A DNA stretch of 64,000 bases from Bradyrhizobium sp. CB3481 (GCF_029714305.1 NZ_CP121647.1:2066501-2130500), one strand, 5' to 3'. Shown: positions 37,434 to 46,392, counted from the first letter of the stretch. The notes: generated from the letters alone by a model not told the origin. Numbers and translations: made by a program.

Positions 37434-38914
37434 GCGCCGAGGTGATCAATATCGGCTGGTTCGTCGGGGTCATTGCCGCGCTTGCGCTGTTGTATGCCGC
37501 AGGGCTCAAGCTGCCGATACAAATTCGCTCGGCAAGCCGCGCCGTTACCGCAGTTCTCGTGGTCGGCGGCGCCATTGCTGTCGCAATCCTCGCCAATATC
37601 GCGCTATTCCGCCACGATGCCGCGCTCGACCTGACGCGCGAAAAGGCCTTCACGCCGTCGGCTGAGTCGCGCGCCATGGTATCCGCGCTAAAAGAGCCGG
37701 TTGATGTCGCCTATTTCTATCAGAAACAGAATCTCGGTGCGCGGGCCCTCGCCACGATGCTGCGGCAGCTGGAGCGGCAAAACGCCAATTTCCGCCTGCA
37801 GCTGATCGATGCGGACCAGAACCCGGCCCTGGCAAGCAGTTTTGGCGTACGGATCTACAATTCTGCCGTGCTGAGTGCGGGCGGCCGGCGCGTCGAGGTG
37901 GTCACCACCGACGATCGCGAGGTTGCCCTCGCCCTGCTGCGACTGATGCGCCGGCGCGAGGTCGTGATCTGCTTCGCCGCGGGTCATGGCGAATACGACA
38001 TCGACAATTTCGAATTCCATACCCATTTCGAGGGCGCGCAAAGCCACAGCCACGACGCGTCCGGGCTCGCCATCGTACAGATGGAGCAGCATGGCATCGG
38101 CCGTCTCAGGCGCGCGCTAGAGAAGCTCGGACTGGGCGCGCGGAAAATTTCTTTCGCCACCGGTCAGCCCATTCCGGACGACTGCGCCGTCGTGGTCGAA
38201 GCCAATCCGCGGACCCGTTATAGCCCGGGCGAGAGCGAGATGTTGCGCAGCTATTTCGAGCGAGGCGGCGCGGCGATGCTGCTGATCGAGCCGGATTATG
38301 TGCTCGACGACAGCATCGCGGCTGTGCTCGCCCGGATGGGCGTCAAGGTCAACAGTGGCGTGATCGTCGATCCCAAGGATCACTACTTCACCGACGAGCA
38401 GATGATCGCCGTCTCGCGCTACGGCAATCATCCGGTCACGCGGGGACTCGCACTCTCATTCTATCCTGGCGCGCGGCCGCTTGAGACCATTACGGCGCCC
38501 GGCGTGCGCGTGGTGCCGCTCGCGGTCTCCAGCGCGGAAAGCTACGTCATCAGCGACCGCCTCGGCGGCCGTGCCGATCCGGAAGCGGGACCGCCGACCG
38601 GGCGGATCATTGCGGTGGCCTCCGAAGGACGCATCGGCGAATCGGCAAAACCGTTTCGTCTCATTGTCGCGGGCGACGCCGACTTCGTCTCAAATTCCTT
38701 CTTCCCTTATCTCGGCAATTCTGATGTCGTGCTCGCGGGCCTTGCGTGGCTCGCGCGCGAAGAGCGGGCGCCAACGGTGAAGCCGCCGGTGGAGGTGTTG
38801 CCGACGGTGAGCCTCACCGGCGAACAGATGCGCGGAATCTTCATCGTCACGGTGCTGCTGATGCCGGGTCTGATCGCCGTTGCGGGCGGCGCCATGTGGT
38901 GGCGGCGACGATGA
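37430..38914 (+). CDS. GldG-family auxiliary protein of the ABC transporter
   Basis: This 494-residue protein has two N-terminal membrane spans (about 7-23 and 38-58), a large periplasmic domain of the GldG/ABC-type uncharacterised transport type (YFYQKQNLGARALATMLRQL, LIDADQNPALASSFGVRIY, CFAAGHGEYDIDN) and a C-terminal membrane span with the end WWRRR. A His-rich insert (FEFHTHFEGAQSHSHDA) near 200-215 could bind metal. It overlaps both neighbours. In gliding bacteria GldAFG is required for motility; in alphaproteobacteria the role is not known. Confidence 0.88.
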   Translation: MSAEVINIGWFVGVIAALALLYAAGLKLPIQIRSASRAVTAVLVVGGAIAVAILANIALFRHDAALDLTREKAFTPSAESRAMVSALKEPVDVAYFYQKQNLGARALATMLRQLERQNANFRLQLIDADQNPALASSFGVRIYNSAVLSAGGRRVEVVTTDDREVALALLRLMRRREVVICFAAGHGEYDIDNFEFHTHFEGAQSHSHDASGLAIVQMEQHGIGRLRRALEKLGLGARKISFATGQPIPDDCAVVVEANPRTRYSPGESEMLRSYFERGGAAMLLIEPDYVLDDSIAAVLARMGVKVNSGVIVDPKDHYFTDEQMIAVSRYGNHPVTRGLALSFYPGARPLETITAPGVRVVPLAVSSAESYVISDRLGGRADPEAGPPTGRIIAVASEGRIGESAKPFRLIVAGDADFVSNSFFPYLGNSDVVLAGLAWLAREERAPTVKPPVEVLPTVSLTGEQMRGIFIVTVLLMPGLIAVAGGAMWWRRR

Positions 38915-39432
38915 GCCGCCTTGGGTGGGCCGCTGCCGCGCTTGCCGCCGTTGCATTTCTTACGGCGCTTGCCTTCACTGGCGGCCGCGGCGGTCCGGGC
39001 CTTGCGCCGTTCACGTCCAATGGACTCCTGACCATACCGGCCGGGGCAGTGCGCGTGGTCGACGTCTCGACCCGAGAGCGGCAATGGCTGTTTGTACGCG
39101 GCGAGGGCGGCTGGCAGATAAGGCGAGGTAAGGCCGAGGCTGGGTTTGAAGAGCGGCTTGAGGCCGCGCTCACGCTCCTGCGCAATTCGGGCCCGGAGCG
39201 AATCCTGACGGCGGCAGAGGTTGCGAGCGTCGACGCCGGGCAATTCGGGCTCGATCCGCCAGCACTACGCGTAGTCGTCAGGGGAGGCGAGGCAAGCAGC
39301 TTCGCGATCTCATTCGGTGCAACAAATGTGCTCGGGCTATCGCATTACGCGCGGGCCGATGGCCGAAGCGAGATCGTGCTGCTGCCGGGCTTCGTGGCCG
39401 AAGCATGGGAAGCGGTGGGAGGCATGCCGTGA
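38911..39432 (+). CDS. DUF4340-like membrane-anchored protein
   Basis: This 173-residue protein has an N-terminal anchor (LGWAAAALAAVAFLTALAFT) and a periplasmic strand-rich domain with GGWQIRRGKAEAGFEERLEA and LRVVVRGGEASSFAISFGAT, the DUF4340 pattern that accompanies GldG in many genomes. Its ATG at 38911 overlaps the GldG stop, and its stop overlaps the next GTG start. Function unknown, presumably part of the same envelope complex. Confidence 0.8.
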   Translation: MSRLGWAAAALAAVAFLTALAFTGGRGGPGLAPFTSNGLLTIPAGAVRVVDVSTRERQWLFVRGEGGWQIRRGKAEAGFEERLEAALTLLRNSGPERILTAAEVASVDAGQFGLDPPALRVVVRGGEASSFAISFGATNVLGLSHYARADGRSEIVLLPGFVAEAWEAVGGMP

Positions 39433-40484
39433 TTACGTGCGTGTTGCGGTGGATGACGTTGGCGCTGGCCCTACTTTGGTCTGCCATCGTTCTCGCGCAC
39501 GCGGTCACCACGGCCCTCATCCGCATCGAGCTCGTCGACAATCGCTTGCACTATGCGCTGTCGGTCGTCTTGCCCGAAATACCGAACCGATCCGCCGAAC
39601 TTCTCACCTCCGCCGCCAATGGCGATCGTTCGGCGGCGGAGCGAGTTGTCGCCTATGCCGGGCAGACCCTGTCGCTCGAACTCGGCAACGCGCGTTGCCG
39701 GATGGGCCGGGTGCGGATCAGCGGAGCCGGCGCCAATGACGCCCGCGCCACGATCGAGATCGACTTCACTTGTGATGCCTCGCATGGCCGCCTCGAGATT
39801 GCCGAGGACTGGAGCGCGCTTCTCGGCGAGCACTATCGAACATTGGGAAATGTGCGAACAGCCAATGGCGAGCGTCAGGTCAGCTTTGAGGAATCGTCAC
39901 GGAAGATCGCGATCGAGGTGGACCGCGTCGCTGCAACCGGTTGGTTCGATTTCATCAAGGTCGGCGTCGAGCATATCATAACCGGCTATGACCATCTGCT
40001 GTTCCTCGTCGCGCTGTTGGCGACTGCGCAGGGCATTTGGTCAGTCGTCCGCATCGTCACGGCTTTCACGCTCGCGCACAGCGTGACGCTTTCGATTGCA
40101 ACACTGAATATTCTGACCATTCCCGGCTACATCATCGAGCCGCTGATCGCAGCGAGCATCGTCTGGGTCGCGCTCGAGAATTTGCTCGTCAGCGAGCCGG
40201 ACCGGCGCCGCTGGATCTGGAGCTTTGTATTTGGCCTTGTGCATGGTTTCGGCTTTGCATCGGCGCTGGGCGAACTCGGCCTGAAGGGTAGTGCGATCGT
40301 ACGGGCGTTGGTCGGCTTCAACGTTGGTGTCGAGATCGGCCAGTTGATTTTCGTCGCGGTGTTCTTGCCGGCGCTCGCCATGCTCAAGCGTGGACGCGGC
40401 GCGTCATTGACCCCGCGGATCACTTCCATCGCGGTCGCGATTGCCGGCACTTACTGGCTGGGCGAACGCATTATCGGGTATTGA
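39429..40484 (+). CDS. HupE/UreJ-family membrane protein with periplasmic domain
   Basis: This 351-residue protein starts at a GTG that overlaps the previous stop; a start 24 bases upstream is less likely. A signal or anchor segment (LALALLWSAIVLAHA) is followed by a strand-rich domain of about 150 residues and then six membrane spans that carry the family motif HIITGYDHLLFLVALLATAQ and GLVHGFGFASALGELGL. HupE/UreJ proteins are nickel or other metal permeases, or accessory membrane proteins. Being the last gene of the GldAFG-type operon, it may supply metal to or work with that complex; the His-rich insert of the GldG-like protein fits but does not prove it. Confidence 0.85.
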   Translation: MITCVLRWMTLALALLWSAIVLAHAVTTALIRIELVDNRLHYALSVVLPEIPNRSAELLTSAANGDRSAAERVVAYAGQTLSLELGNARCRMGRVRISGAGANDARATIEIDFTCDASHGRLEIAEDWSALLGEHYRTLGNVRTANGERQVSFEESSRKIAIEVDRVAATGWFDFIKVGVEHIITGYDHLLFLVALLATAQGIWSVVRIVTAFTLAHSVTLSIATLNILTIPGYIIEPLIAASIVWVALENLLVSEPDRRRWIWSFVFGLVHGFGFASALGELGLKGSAIVRALVGFNVGVEIGQLIFVAVFLPALAMLKRGRGASLTPRITSIAVAIAGTYWLGERIIGY

Positions 40485-41143
40485 CGCGCGTTTCGCCTAG
40501 CGCGCTCGCTGCGGCAACCATCTCCGATTGTGACAGCGTACCGAGATTGCTACCGTCTTGCTGTAGTACGGCGATTGCGCCGTCAAGCGGCTCAGGCGGA
40601 CCGCGCTGAGGAGGAGGGGGCCGAACCAAAACTGACAGCCATTTTTTTTGCATGACAAATGCTTTTAGCCAAGCCAAGACGCTCAGGAGTAACGAGAAGA
40701 AGAAGCCAAATCTTTCCCCAAGACCAGGAAATAGCTATACTTGTGGCGCGCCCCAGAGTTGACACTGAGGGTAGCTAGCAAACTGGAAGCCCTGTCGGTT
40801 AGACAGGGCTTTTTTTGCTTGCGAAAGACCCCGTAAATTTCGCTCCACTTTCCCGCTCGGATTACCGCAGAAACGCACGGTGTGGCCGATGCCCGCAGCG
40901 ATAGGTTTTGTGAAGAGTTTCGGATGCCGGCCGCAACGGAGGATGCCGCAAGGTCAGGCAGCTGGCGTCCAATGAGCTCAAAAGAAACCGCGTAATCTTC
41001 GTCAAGCGTTGTTGCCAGCGCGCTGCCGAGCTTTCTGGTGGGTACTTCCGGCCGGTATAGCGATGAGGATTTATTGTTCGAGGCAAAGAAGACGTTTCCA
41101 AACAGCCGAATTGCTGTGGATTTCGATCATATCGTGATTTAAC
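40485..41143. other. Intergenic region with a terminator
   Basis: Contains a rho-independent terminator at 40788-40816. A short minus-strand frame (40471-40651, MQKKWLSVLVRPPPPQRG...) is possible but unsupported by a good site. Otherwise nothing is recognised. Confidence 0.45.
40788..40816 (+). terminator. Rho-independent terminator
   Basis: A perfect 9-base stem (AGCCCTGTC and GACAGGGCT) with a five-base loop is followed by a run of seven T. It lies about 300 bases after the HupE gene and would end the GldAFG-type operon if transcription reads that far, or a short RNA in the gap. Confidence 0.8.
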
Positions 41144-41200
41144 CGTGGCGTGCCGATCAGTTCGAGCAGCATGTCTTTTGGATCGTGTTTGGTCGCACCA
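41144..41200 (-). pseudogene. Fragment of an IorB-type large subunit
   Basis: The minus strand encodes [16 protein letters not shown], which matches [15 protein letters not shown] in the intact molybdopterin subunit at 236-2554, with clear similarity at nucleotide level too. Both ends stop abruptly, and the plus strand becomes a GH15 fragment right at the other junction. Confidence 0.6.
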
Positions 41201-41453
41201 GCGGCAACTGGATATCTATGGCGAGCCGATGGATGCGCTGTACCAGTCCCGTCGAGGAGGACCTCGCGAAAACAAGAGAGCTTGGGCCGTCCAATGCGCG
41301 TTGCTCGATCATCTCAAAACCATATGGACCGAACCTGACGAAGGTATCTGGGAGGTCCGTGGCGGCCCGAAACAATTCACCTATTCCAAGATCATGGCGT
41401 GGGTGGCGTTCGACCGAGCGATCAAGTCGGTCACGGAGTTCGGCATGCAATGA
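41199..41453 (+). pseudogene. Fragment of a GH15-family glycosidase (trehalase/glucoamylase type)
   Basis: The frame reads QRQLDIYGEPMDALYQSRRG, then DEGIWEVRGGPKQFTYSKIM and AWVAFDRAIKSVTEFG. This is the catalytic-domain core of bacterial GH15 enzymes (the DEGIWExR segment carries a catalytic-site Glu). About 85 residues of a normal 600 remain; both flanks are unrelated and the frame stops at 41453. There is no start codon with a binding site. Confidence 0.75.
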
Positions 41454-41497
41454 CCGCGAACGCAGGACATTCGTTCAGGTATACGGCGAACCGCAGC

Positions 41498-42823
41498 TTA
41501 CACGCCTGCAGCGTTGATATCTTTCCCGGTGTAGTCCGTCATCATCGCTGTCGCGACCAGCGTAATGACCGCACATATCGCGATATAGATCGCAATCGCG
41601 GTGGCAGAATGATAGGTGCCGTACAGCCATGTCGCGATCAATGGCGCCGGGCCGCCGGCGATGACGGACGCGAGCTGATAGCCGAGCGAAGAGCCGCTGT
41701 AGCGCAATCGCCCGGTAAAGCTTTCGGCGATCAGCGCGGCTTGCGGACCGTAGAGCATGTCATGCGGAATAAGAGATAGGATGATCGCGAGAAAGATGAT
41801 GGCCGACGATCGAGTGTTCAGCATGGCGAAATAGATGAAGCCGAACACACCGGTCACTACCGCACCAATCATGTACATGTTCTTGCGGCCAATGCGGTCC
41901 GACAGATGGCCGAACAGGGGGATTGAGACAAACGATAACACGGAGGCCGACAGAACCGCCGAGAGCAGGAAGTTGCGAGGGACATGCAGCGTTTCGATGC
42001 CGTAGGAGAAGATGAATGCCGTGAAAATGTAGAACGGCGCCTGTTCGGCCATACGCGCGAAGGCGGAGAGCAGGATCTCCTTCGGATGCTGCCGGATCAC
42101 GGTCAGCATCGGAGTGCGGTCAACTTTGCGCTCGGCAAGCAGCTTGGCAAATACCGGGGTCTCCAGAATGCCAAGCCGGATGTAAAGGCCGACACCGACC
42201 AGTATCAGACTTAGGGCGAACGGGATTCGCCAGCCCCAAGCCAGGAAATGTTCACCGGACATTTGGCTAAGTGCGAGGACCGCCAGATTGGCGAGGAAGA
42301 GCCCGCAAGGCACGCCAAATTGTGGCCAGGAGGCGATAAAGCCGCGCGAATGATTGGTGCGCGCCCACTCCATTGACATCAGCACGGAGCCGCCCCATTC
42401 ACCGCCGACGCCGATGCCTTGGATGAATCGCAGGGCGGTGAGGATTACCGCGCCCCAGATCCCGATGCTATCGTATGTCGGGACCAGCGCCACCGCGAAG
42501 GTGGCTAGGCCCATTAGGAGGAGCGTTGCGATCAGGGTCGACTTGCGGCCGATACGATCTCCGTAATGTCCAAAAATGGCCGCGCCGATCGGACGTGCCA
42601 CGAAGCCGATCGCGTAGATGGCAAACGCCTCAAGCGTCCCGACCCAGGGGTCTGAGTGTGGGAAAAACAGCTTTGCGAAGACGAGGCCCGTGACAATGCT
42701 GTAAAGGAAAAAATCGTACCATTCGATGGCAGTCCCAATGGTGGAAGCAATGACGGCTCGGCGAAGCTGAACCTGATGTTCGGATGGCGAGAGGGAAGGG
42801 ATGTCGGCATCGAGTGTTGCCAT
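41498..42823 (-). CDS. MHS-family MFS transporter (metabolite:H+ symporter)
   Basis: This 441-residue protein has 12 membrane spans and the MHS pattern: IGTAIEWYDFFLYSIVTGLV in span 1, GHYGDRIGRKS (first DRxGRK loop), RFIQGIGVGGEWGG, and GHLSDRIGRKNMY in the second half. Family members import small organic acids, shikimate, proline or betaine with protons. No neighbour shows the substrate. A symmetric dyad (42969-42987) lies about 145 bases upstream and may control it. Confidence 0.92.
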   Translation of the reverse strand: MATLDADIPSLSPSEHQVQLRRAVIASTIGTAIEWYDFFLYSIVTGLVFAKLFFPHSDPWVGTLEAFAIYAIGFVARPIGAAIFGHYGDRIGRKSTLIATLLLMGLATFAVALVPTYDSIGIWGAVILTALRFIQGIGVGGEWGGSVLMSMEWARTNHSRGFIASWPQFGVPCGLFLANLAVLALSQMSGEHFLAWGWRIPFALSLILVGVGLYIRLGILETPVFAKLLAERKVDRTPMLTVIRQHPKEILLSAFARMAEQAPFYIFTAFIFSYGIETLHVPRNFLLSAVLSASVLSFVSIPLFGHLSDRIGRKNMYMIGAVVTGVFGFIYFAMLNTRSSAIIFLAIILSLIPHDMLYGPQAALIAESFTGRLRYSGSSLGYQLASVIAGGPAPLIATWLYGTYHSATAIAIYIAICAVITLVATAMMTDYTGKDINAAGV

Positions 42824-43237
42824 GAGCGGTTCCTCTGCGACACCCCCCTAGAAGCCGGATCGGAATAAGCCTTTTTCGCCTGAACGCGTTGGTCGCTTAA
42901 ACGTTCCTGCAATGCTACTAGACTTTAGATGCAGCAATCAGATCTGGACCAAGCCGGGTGGGCGCCAATATATCGCATTGCGATATAAATATAACTGCAC
43001 CCGAAGCAGCGTTTGGAAGAACAGCGGGCCTCGAAATCAGTCCAATGCAGCGGAAGCTTGGTTTGCCAAGCGCTTCATCTCATCCCAAAGGTGCCGATCT
43101 GAAGCGTCATCGTGGATTTGGGGATGTCGTAAGGAACGACAATGGCGCGTTGGCAGCCCCCGGAGCCATCTCAAAGTCTTTCCTGATGAATTGGGCCGCA
43201 AAGGTACGGCCCTGAAACGATGAGATTTTCGGCCAAT
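42824..43237. other. Intergenic region with a TATCGC-type dyad
   Basis: Holds the MFS gene promoter and the 8-base-arm dyad at 42969-42987. No gene is recognised. Confidence 0.5.
42969..42987. promoter_or_regulatory. Perfect 8-base inverted repeat, possible MarR-type operator
   Basis: TATATCGC and GCGATATA flank ATT. It lies upstream of the MHS-transporter gene. A second dyad with the same TATCG core occurs at 45258-45272, and a MarR-family regulator is encoded at 45415-45897. Confidence 0.55.
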
Positions 43238-44074
43238 TTAAGAAAGCGGCGCTCCGGCATGGGAAACGATAGGCTTATCGGTCGGCGCCGGCGCCAGATC
43301 GCTGCTATTCGCGTCGCCCAAGAATTCATCGAGCGTGGCCTGTATCTTTTCTTTAACGGAAGGGGGACCACGGTCGCTCATATCATTATGCTGGAACGGT
43401 GTGTTGACGATATCGATGCCGTCCGCCTTGGCCTGCTCAGGGGTGGGCAGCACGCCGGGATCGGTTTTGAAATGCGGATCTTTCGAGCGAAAGGACAGGA
43501 TCTTCAGCTTGTGGCTGAGGACAAAGGGAACGCGCAAATTATCGAGCGTGATCACCTTTGATACTAGTTCGGGATGTTGTTTGGCGAAGTACATTGCAAC
43601 GTCTCCGCCATTGGAATGTCCAACAAGCGTCAGATGACGGTAGTCCGCGTACGGCCTCAAATGTTTCAGTTGCCCAAGTACAAAGAGAATGTTGGCTTCA
43701 TCTCTTTCATACACTCTACGCCGGCCAACGTAGGGCAATCCGACCTTGGTCATCAACGGCGGATCGCTCGGAAGGTCTTGCTGAATGCTGGCAACCAGAT
43801 AACCCCGAGCCGCAAACACATTGGCGAGGAATGAATACTCGGTATTCTTGACGGTATTCCCGTTGCTGATGATGGCCACAGGGAGCCTCCAGTAGCCTGC
43901 ATTGGCCTTCACCTCATAATCCCTACGTACGGCAAGATCGACAGCGACAGGTCGCTGTCGAGCCGCATCGAACAGGTTCAGCGGTTCGTGTTGAATGCCC
44001 CATTTGCTGATGGCAAAATACACGGCCCCGGTGAGGGCACAGATACACGCCAGAACAGCAAATCCTCGCTTCAT
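43238..44074 (-). CDS. Exported or membrane-anchored alpha/beta hydrolase
   Basis: This 278-residue protein starts with a signal or anchor (MKRGFAVLACICALTGAVYF). The hydrolase core shows VAIISNGNTVKNTEYSFLAN and the nucleophile motif LVGHSNGGDVAMYFAK near 150; it resembles dienelactone-type or platelet-activating-factor-type esterases (GYLVASIQQDLPSDPP). The His of the triad is probably in QHNDMSD near 229. Substrate unknown. A GATTTCTC/GAGAAATC dyad lies about 125 bases upstream. Confidence 0.85.
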   Translation of the reverse strand: MKRGFAVLACICALTGAVYFAISKWGIQHEPLNLFDAARQRPVAVDLAVRRDYEVKANAGYWRLPVAIISNGNTVKNTEYSFLANVFAARGYLVASIQQDLPSDPPLMTKVGLPYVGRRRVYERDEANILFVLGQLKHLRPYADYRHLTLVGHSNGGDVAMYFAKQHPELVSKVITLDNLRVPFVLSHKLKILSFRSKDPHFKTDPGVLPTPEQAKADGIDIVNTPFQHNDMSDRGPPSVKEKIQATLDEFLGDANSSDLAPAPTDKPIVSHAGAPLS

Positions 44075-44404
44075 CGTTCCATCCCAATCACTTTCTATTC
44101 AATAGATGGTGTAGAAACGAAAAAAGGGGGCAGACCGCACCACCAGGTCAAAATTAATTTTCAGAAAGTTGTTGCACCGTGCTTGGCTATGGCACGAAGA
44201 TTTCTCGCTGAGAAATCCCCCTATATAGCGGACAATAATCTGCGATACCTGACTTGTCGGAAAGCTGATCTGCGGGGGCGGGGGAGCATCGGCCCGACGA
44301 ACAGCAAGTCAGGCAGCAGAAACGACGTTTCTCGAAAACTGGAGCCAACGCGTCCTACCGCGCTACAGCCAAGCCAATCGGCGCGATGGCAATTTGATAT
44401 GCGC
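44075..44404. other. Intergenic region with a dyad
   Basis: Holds the promoter of the hydrolase gene and the 8-base dyad at 44199-44217. No gene is recognised. Confidence 0.5.
44199..44217. promoter_or_regulatory. 8-base perfect inverted repeat upstream of the hydrolase gene
   Basis: GATTTCTC and GAGAAATC flank GCT. The site is symmetric and AT-rich and lies 125 bases before the hydrolase start, a plausible operator position. The binding protein is unknown. Confidence 0.4.
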
Positions 44405-44785
44405 CTACCTCCTCTCCGGTGGCGGGTTTGCCGCCGATGGGTAGTTAACGACCAAAAGCTCAGTTACGGCCATGAAAGCGACGGCACTCCCTATTCCAAT
44501 GCTGAAGTGCATGGCTCTTGTGTGAGCGAAGCCCAGCACCCAAGGTGAAACGACGAGCCAAGCTCCAAGCAGAACATTCAGCCATTCTTTCCAGTTGGCG
44601 TAAGCGAGGATGGCCGATATCGCGGTTACAGCAACGGCGGCGCTGCTGACCAAAATATCTATCCTCGCATTTTGTTGCGCGTAGGCGAACAGCCACGGCG
44701 AAGTGAACAGGAAGACGGCGAACGAAAGGTTATAGATATCCAGAATCGATTCGCTGCGCCATTTCGATATTTTCGTTCCTGACAT
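44405..44785 (-). CDS. SPW-repeat membrane protein
   Basis: This 126-residue protein has two copies of the SPW motif, TSPWLFAYA near 33 and VSPWVLGFA near 84, each in a pair of membrane helices, the defining feature of the family. The MSGTK start at 44785 is chosen because GGAGG lies 6 bases upstream; an ATG 12 bases before it is possible. SPW proteins are small membrane proteins of unknown function. The next minus-strand gene upstream ends 40 bases away. Confidence 0.9.
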   Translation of the reverse strand: MSGTKISKWRSESILDIYNLSFAVFLFTSPWLFAYAQQNARIDILVSSAAVAVTAISAILAYANWKEWLNVLLGAWLVVSPWVLGFAHTRAMHFSIGIGSAVAFMAVTELLVVNYPSAANPPPERR

Positions 44786-44824
44786 TGAAGCCTCCATTCC
44801 GTGGAAGCGTAGGGTGCCTCGGGG

Positions 44825-45172
44825 TTATCTTTGAAGCCTCTTCTTCATCGCGATTACTTTGCGCAAATCCGGTGGAACGATTTCATCAAAAATCAGCGCA
44901 AGCTGCTGATCATCGGCATCTTCGTTGGAAACGTCTCTCGGAAGGGGAACTGGAAGCCTGAGCCGTCCACACGTCGCAAGCTGAGTTACAAGTATCCTCC
45001 AAGTCATCCCCAACGGTGGCACCCCCAAGGGGACCCTCGACTCAAATGGAATCAGGCTGCGAAGTCTGTGGACGCGCTCCGGATGTCTCTCGAACCAGAC
45101 GCGATCGGTTTCCGGTTCACCGAATGGGGCGGCTTTGTCACGCGAGGCGTCCACGGGATTCGGATCGTTCAT
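44825..45172 (-). CDS. Hypothetical protein, operon with the SPW gene
   Basis: This 115-residue soluble protein (start MNDPNPVDASRDKAAP) has a WFERHPERVHRLRSLIPFES segment followed by GMTWRILVTQLATCGRLRLP, without membrane spans or known motifs. It lies upstream of the SPW gene on the same strand. A TATCGT/ACGATA dyad lies 86 bases upstream of its start. Function unknown. Confidence 0.65.
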   Translation of the reverse strand: MNDPNPVDASRDKAAPFGEPETDRVWFERHPERVHRLRSLIPFESRVPLGVPPLGMTWRILVTQLATCGRLRLPVPLPRDVSNEDADDQQLALIFDEIVPPDLRKVIAMKKRLQR

Positions 45173-45257
45173 GTCCGTTACCTGTTTCAGCTGCTCGATC
45201 CAGGCTCAGGAGCACGCTCCTCGCCAGAAAGAGCACACAAATAACCATGCACAAATA

Positions 45258-45272
45258 TATCGTGCTACGATA
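45258..45272. promoter_or_regulatory. TATCGT-type dyad, possible MarR-type operator
   Basis: TATCGT and ACGATA flank GCT. It lies between the start of the minus-strand hypothetical/SPW operon and the MarR gene, and its core resembles the dyad at 42969-42987. A role for the MarR protein is inference. Confidence 0.5.
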
Positions 45273-45414
45273 CTAATATCAAGATCCGCGGCACCTCGAT
45301 CGCTGCCCGGGCGGGCTTCCCTTGGCGGAAACTTGCCGTTCGGCAAGCTGACGATTATGTTGCGTCGCAACCTCGTTATGCCGAGGACCTAAGTGCCCGG
45401 TGGGCGCCGTGATC

Positions 45415-45897
45415 CTATTGTTGTTCGACGCTGCCCAGCAATTGCGAAACTTTTCGCAACATTCGGCTTGAAGAGCCAAGGTGAGCATGGTGAACGGCGG
45501 CGACTTTGTGCAAAAGCGATTGACCTCGTTTCGTGAGAGTCACCAGCACACGTCGTTTGTCCTGCGCGTCGACCATCCGCCTCAAAAGTCCGAGCTTTAC
45601 CATTCGGTCCACGAGTTCAACCGTGGTATGGTGCTTGACGAGTAAAAGTCGGGAAAGCTCACCGACAAACATCGGTTTCTGACTGGAAAAACCTTTTATA
45701 GCGAGAAGCGCCTGGTACTGCTGAGAGGTTAGGCCCGCAATCTTGGCCCTCATATCGCTGAAAGCGAGGAAGAGTCTCAACTGGTAACGAAAGCGGGCAA
45801 GGGCTTCATAGTCGACGGTGCTCAGCGCATTTGATTTGGTTCGCTTGCTGCTGGCAGCTCGAAGCGGCCGCCGCGATTTTCGTTCAACTCGAGCCAT
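45415..45897 (-). CDS. MarR-family transcriptional regulator
   Basis: This 160-residue protein has the MarR winged-helix core: dimer helix FRYQLRLFLAFSDMRAKIAG, then LTSQQYQALLAIKGFSSQKP, the HTH (VGELSRLLLVKHHTTVELVD) and the wing DAQDKRRVLVTLTKRGQSLL. The basic N-terminal tail (VERKSRRPLRAASSKRTKS) is an extension. No catalytic or metal motif is seen. It probably represses nearby genes; two TATCG-type dyads occur within 2.5 kb. Confidence 0.9.
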   Translation of the reverse strand: MARVERKSRRPLRAASSKRTKSNALSTVDYEALARFRYQLRLFLAFSDMRAKIAGLTSQQYQALLAIKGFSSQKPMFVGELSRLLLVKHHTTVELVDRMVKLGLLRRMVDAQDKRRVLVTLTKRGQSLLHKVAAVHHAHLGSSSRMLRKVSQLLGSVEQQ

Positions 45898-46025
45898 TGT
45901 CTAAACCTTGCGTTGTCCATCTTCCAACCGCGACGCAATCTCACACCGCATCGATCTCCAAGACCCGTTGAAGCGCAGACGACCTGCTCGGACGATGAAG
46001 ATTATGCGTTGGGTGAACGCATCAA

Positions 46026-46358
46026 CTATAAGAGTTTCTGAATTGCCACCGGAACTCGACTATTTCTGCGGCGCGTCGAGTTTTCCAACGCTTCTGCGAC
46101 TTCGATCCTTGAGATTTCTCCCGCTGAAAATCGTGAGATAATATCACCCCACATTGCCGAAAGGGAATTGCCGGTGCGTAGCTGCGGCTGGAGAATTTTC
46201 CCTCTCGTTTCCGCCCTCCTGACGACCTCAGCAATGGTTTGAGGACCGCAGTTTCGAGCGCCGGGGAGATGTTTATAGGTCAGCCTCTGATAGGCTCCGT
46301 GCTCGACGGCATCGCCGATAGCCACAAGGTGCTCGTGATCGATGTCGGGGGCGTGCAT
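46026..46358 (-). CDS. Possible hypothetical protein beside a truncated IS
   Basis: A 110-residue frame (MHAPDIDHEHLVAIGDAVEH ... SAMWGDIISRFSAGEISRIE) has natural composition. It is next to, and upstream frames run into, the truncated istA remnant, so its original 5' end may have been lost or replaced. No known family. Confidence 0.45.
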   Translation of the reverse strand: MHAPDIDHEHLVAIGDAVEHGAYQRLTYKHLPGARNCGPQTIAEVVRRAETRGKILQPQLRTGNSLSAMWGDIISRFSAGEISRIEVAEALENSTRRRNSRVPVAIQKLL

Positions 46359-46392
46359 CACCCGCGCTCGAATCAACAGGCGCGCGTTACCT

